Shown: positions 8,735-8,735 of the stretch, piece by piece
How positions within the stretch are numbered: the stretch's first letter is position 1
Layout: each line of letters begins with the position of its first letter
NCBI GenBank assembly: GCA_938036655.1
Contig: CALHQS010000034.1
Location: 1-8,735 of the forward strand
Direction: 5' to 3'
Source: an uncultured Candidatus Altimarinota bacterium
Lineage (GTDB): Bacteria; Patescibacteriota; Gracilibacteria; BD1-5; UBA2023
DNA: 8,735 nt
Notes under the pieces: generated by a model
What the model was told of the DNA's origin: nothing
What the model saw: the letters and a program-made list of their open reading frames with translations, nothing else
Database searches by the model: none
Program-made: the position numbers and the translations under genes

Positions 8735-8735
8735 A

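Noticed and set aside
1..8735. CRISPR array, insertion sequence, tRNA/rRNA or tandem repeats
   Set aside because: None seen. Recurring short strings such as GGAATTTTT come from common Gly-Ile/Phe codons in AT-rich sequence, not from spaced repeats.

Overview
The window comes from an AT-rich bacterial genome that almost certainly reads UGA as glycine (translation table 25). This points to the candidate phyla Gracilibacteria (BD1-5) or Absconditabacteria (SR1) within the Candidate Phyla Radiation; I cannot tell which. With the standard code, three of the four plus-strand genes look shattered by ten TGA codons. Read as sense codons, each becomes one continuous open frame whose family features run straight across the TGAs. 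UGG is used normally for Trp. At least two TGAs in the flippase fall where the family usually has glycine. Every real gene end seen here is TAA or TAG.

Layout. A tightly packed plus-strand run fills positions 1-8323, with gaps of 2, 3 and 1 nt. It holds (1) a class A penicillin-binding protein, cut at its 5' end by the window (2-2698); (2) an FtsE-type ABC ATPase (2701-3378); (3) a Wzx-like polysaccharide flippase (3382-4872); and (4) a 1149-residue polytopic membrane protein resembling GT-C glycosyltransferases, with a large soluble C-terminal part (4874-8323). A convergent gene on the minus strand, the C-terminal part of MurD (8336-8734), enters from the right edge. A hairpin with an A-tract before it and a T-tract after it (about 8322-8352) lies between the convergent ends. 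It can serve as a bidirectional terminator, and the murD stop codon lies partly in its loop.

How the genes fit together. All five point to the cell envelope. MurD makes a peptidoglycan precursor. The class A PBP polymerises and cross-links glycan strands. FtsE usually works with FtsX to control septal wall hydrolysis. The flippase and the GT-C-like protein are a plausible pair for exporting a lipid-linked sugar and using it outside the membrane. The four plus-strand genes are probably cotranscribed and translationally coupled, since the junctions have no room for promoters and no clear Shine-Dalgarno sequence. I see no RNA gene, CRISPR array, insertion sequence or other mobile element. No stretch over 300 bases lacks a gene.
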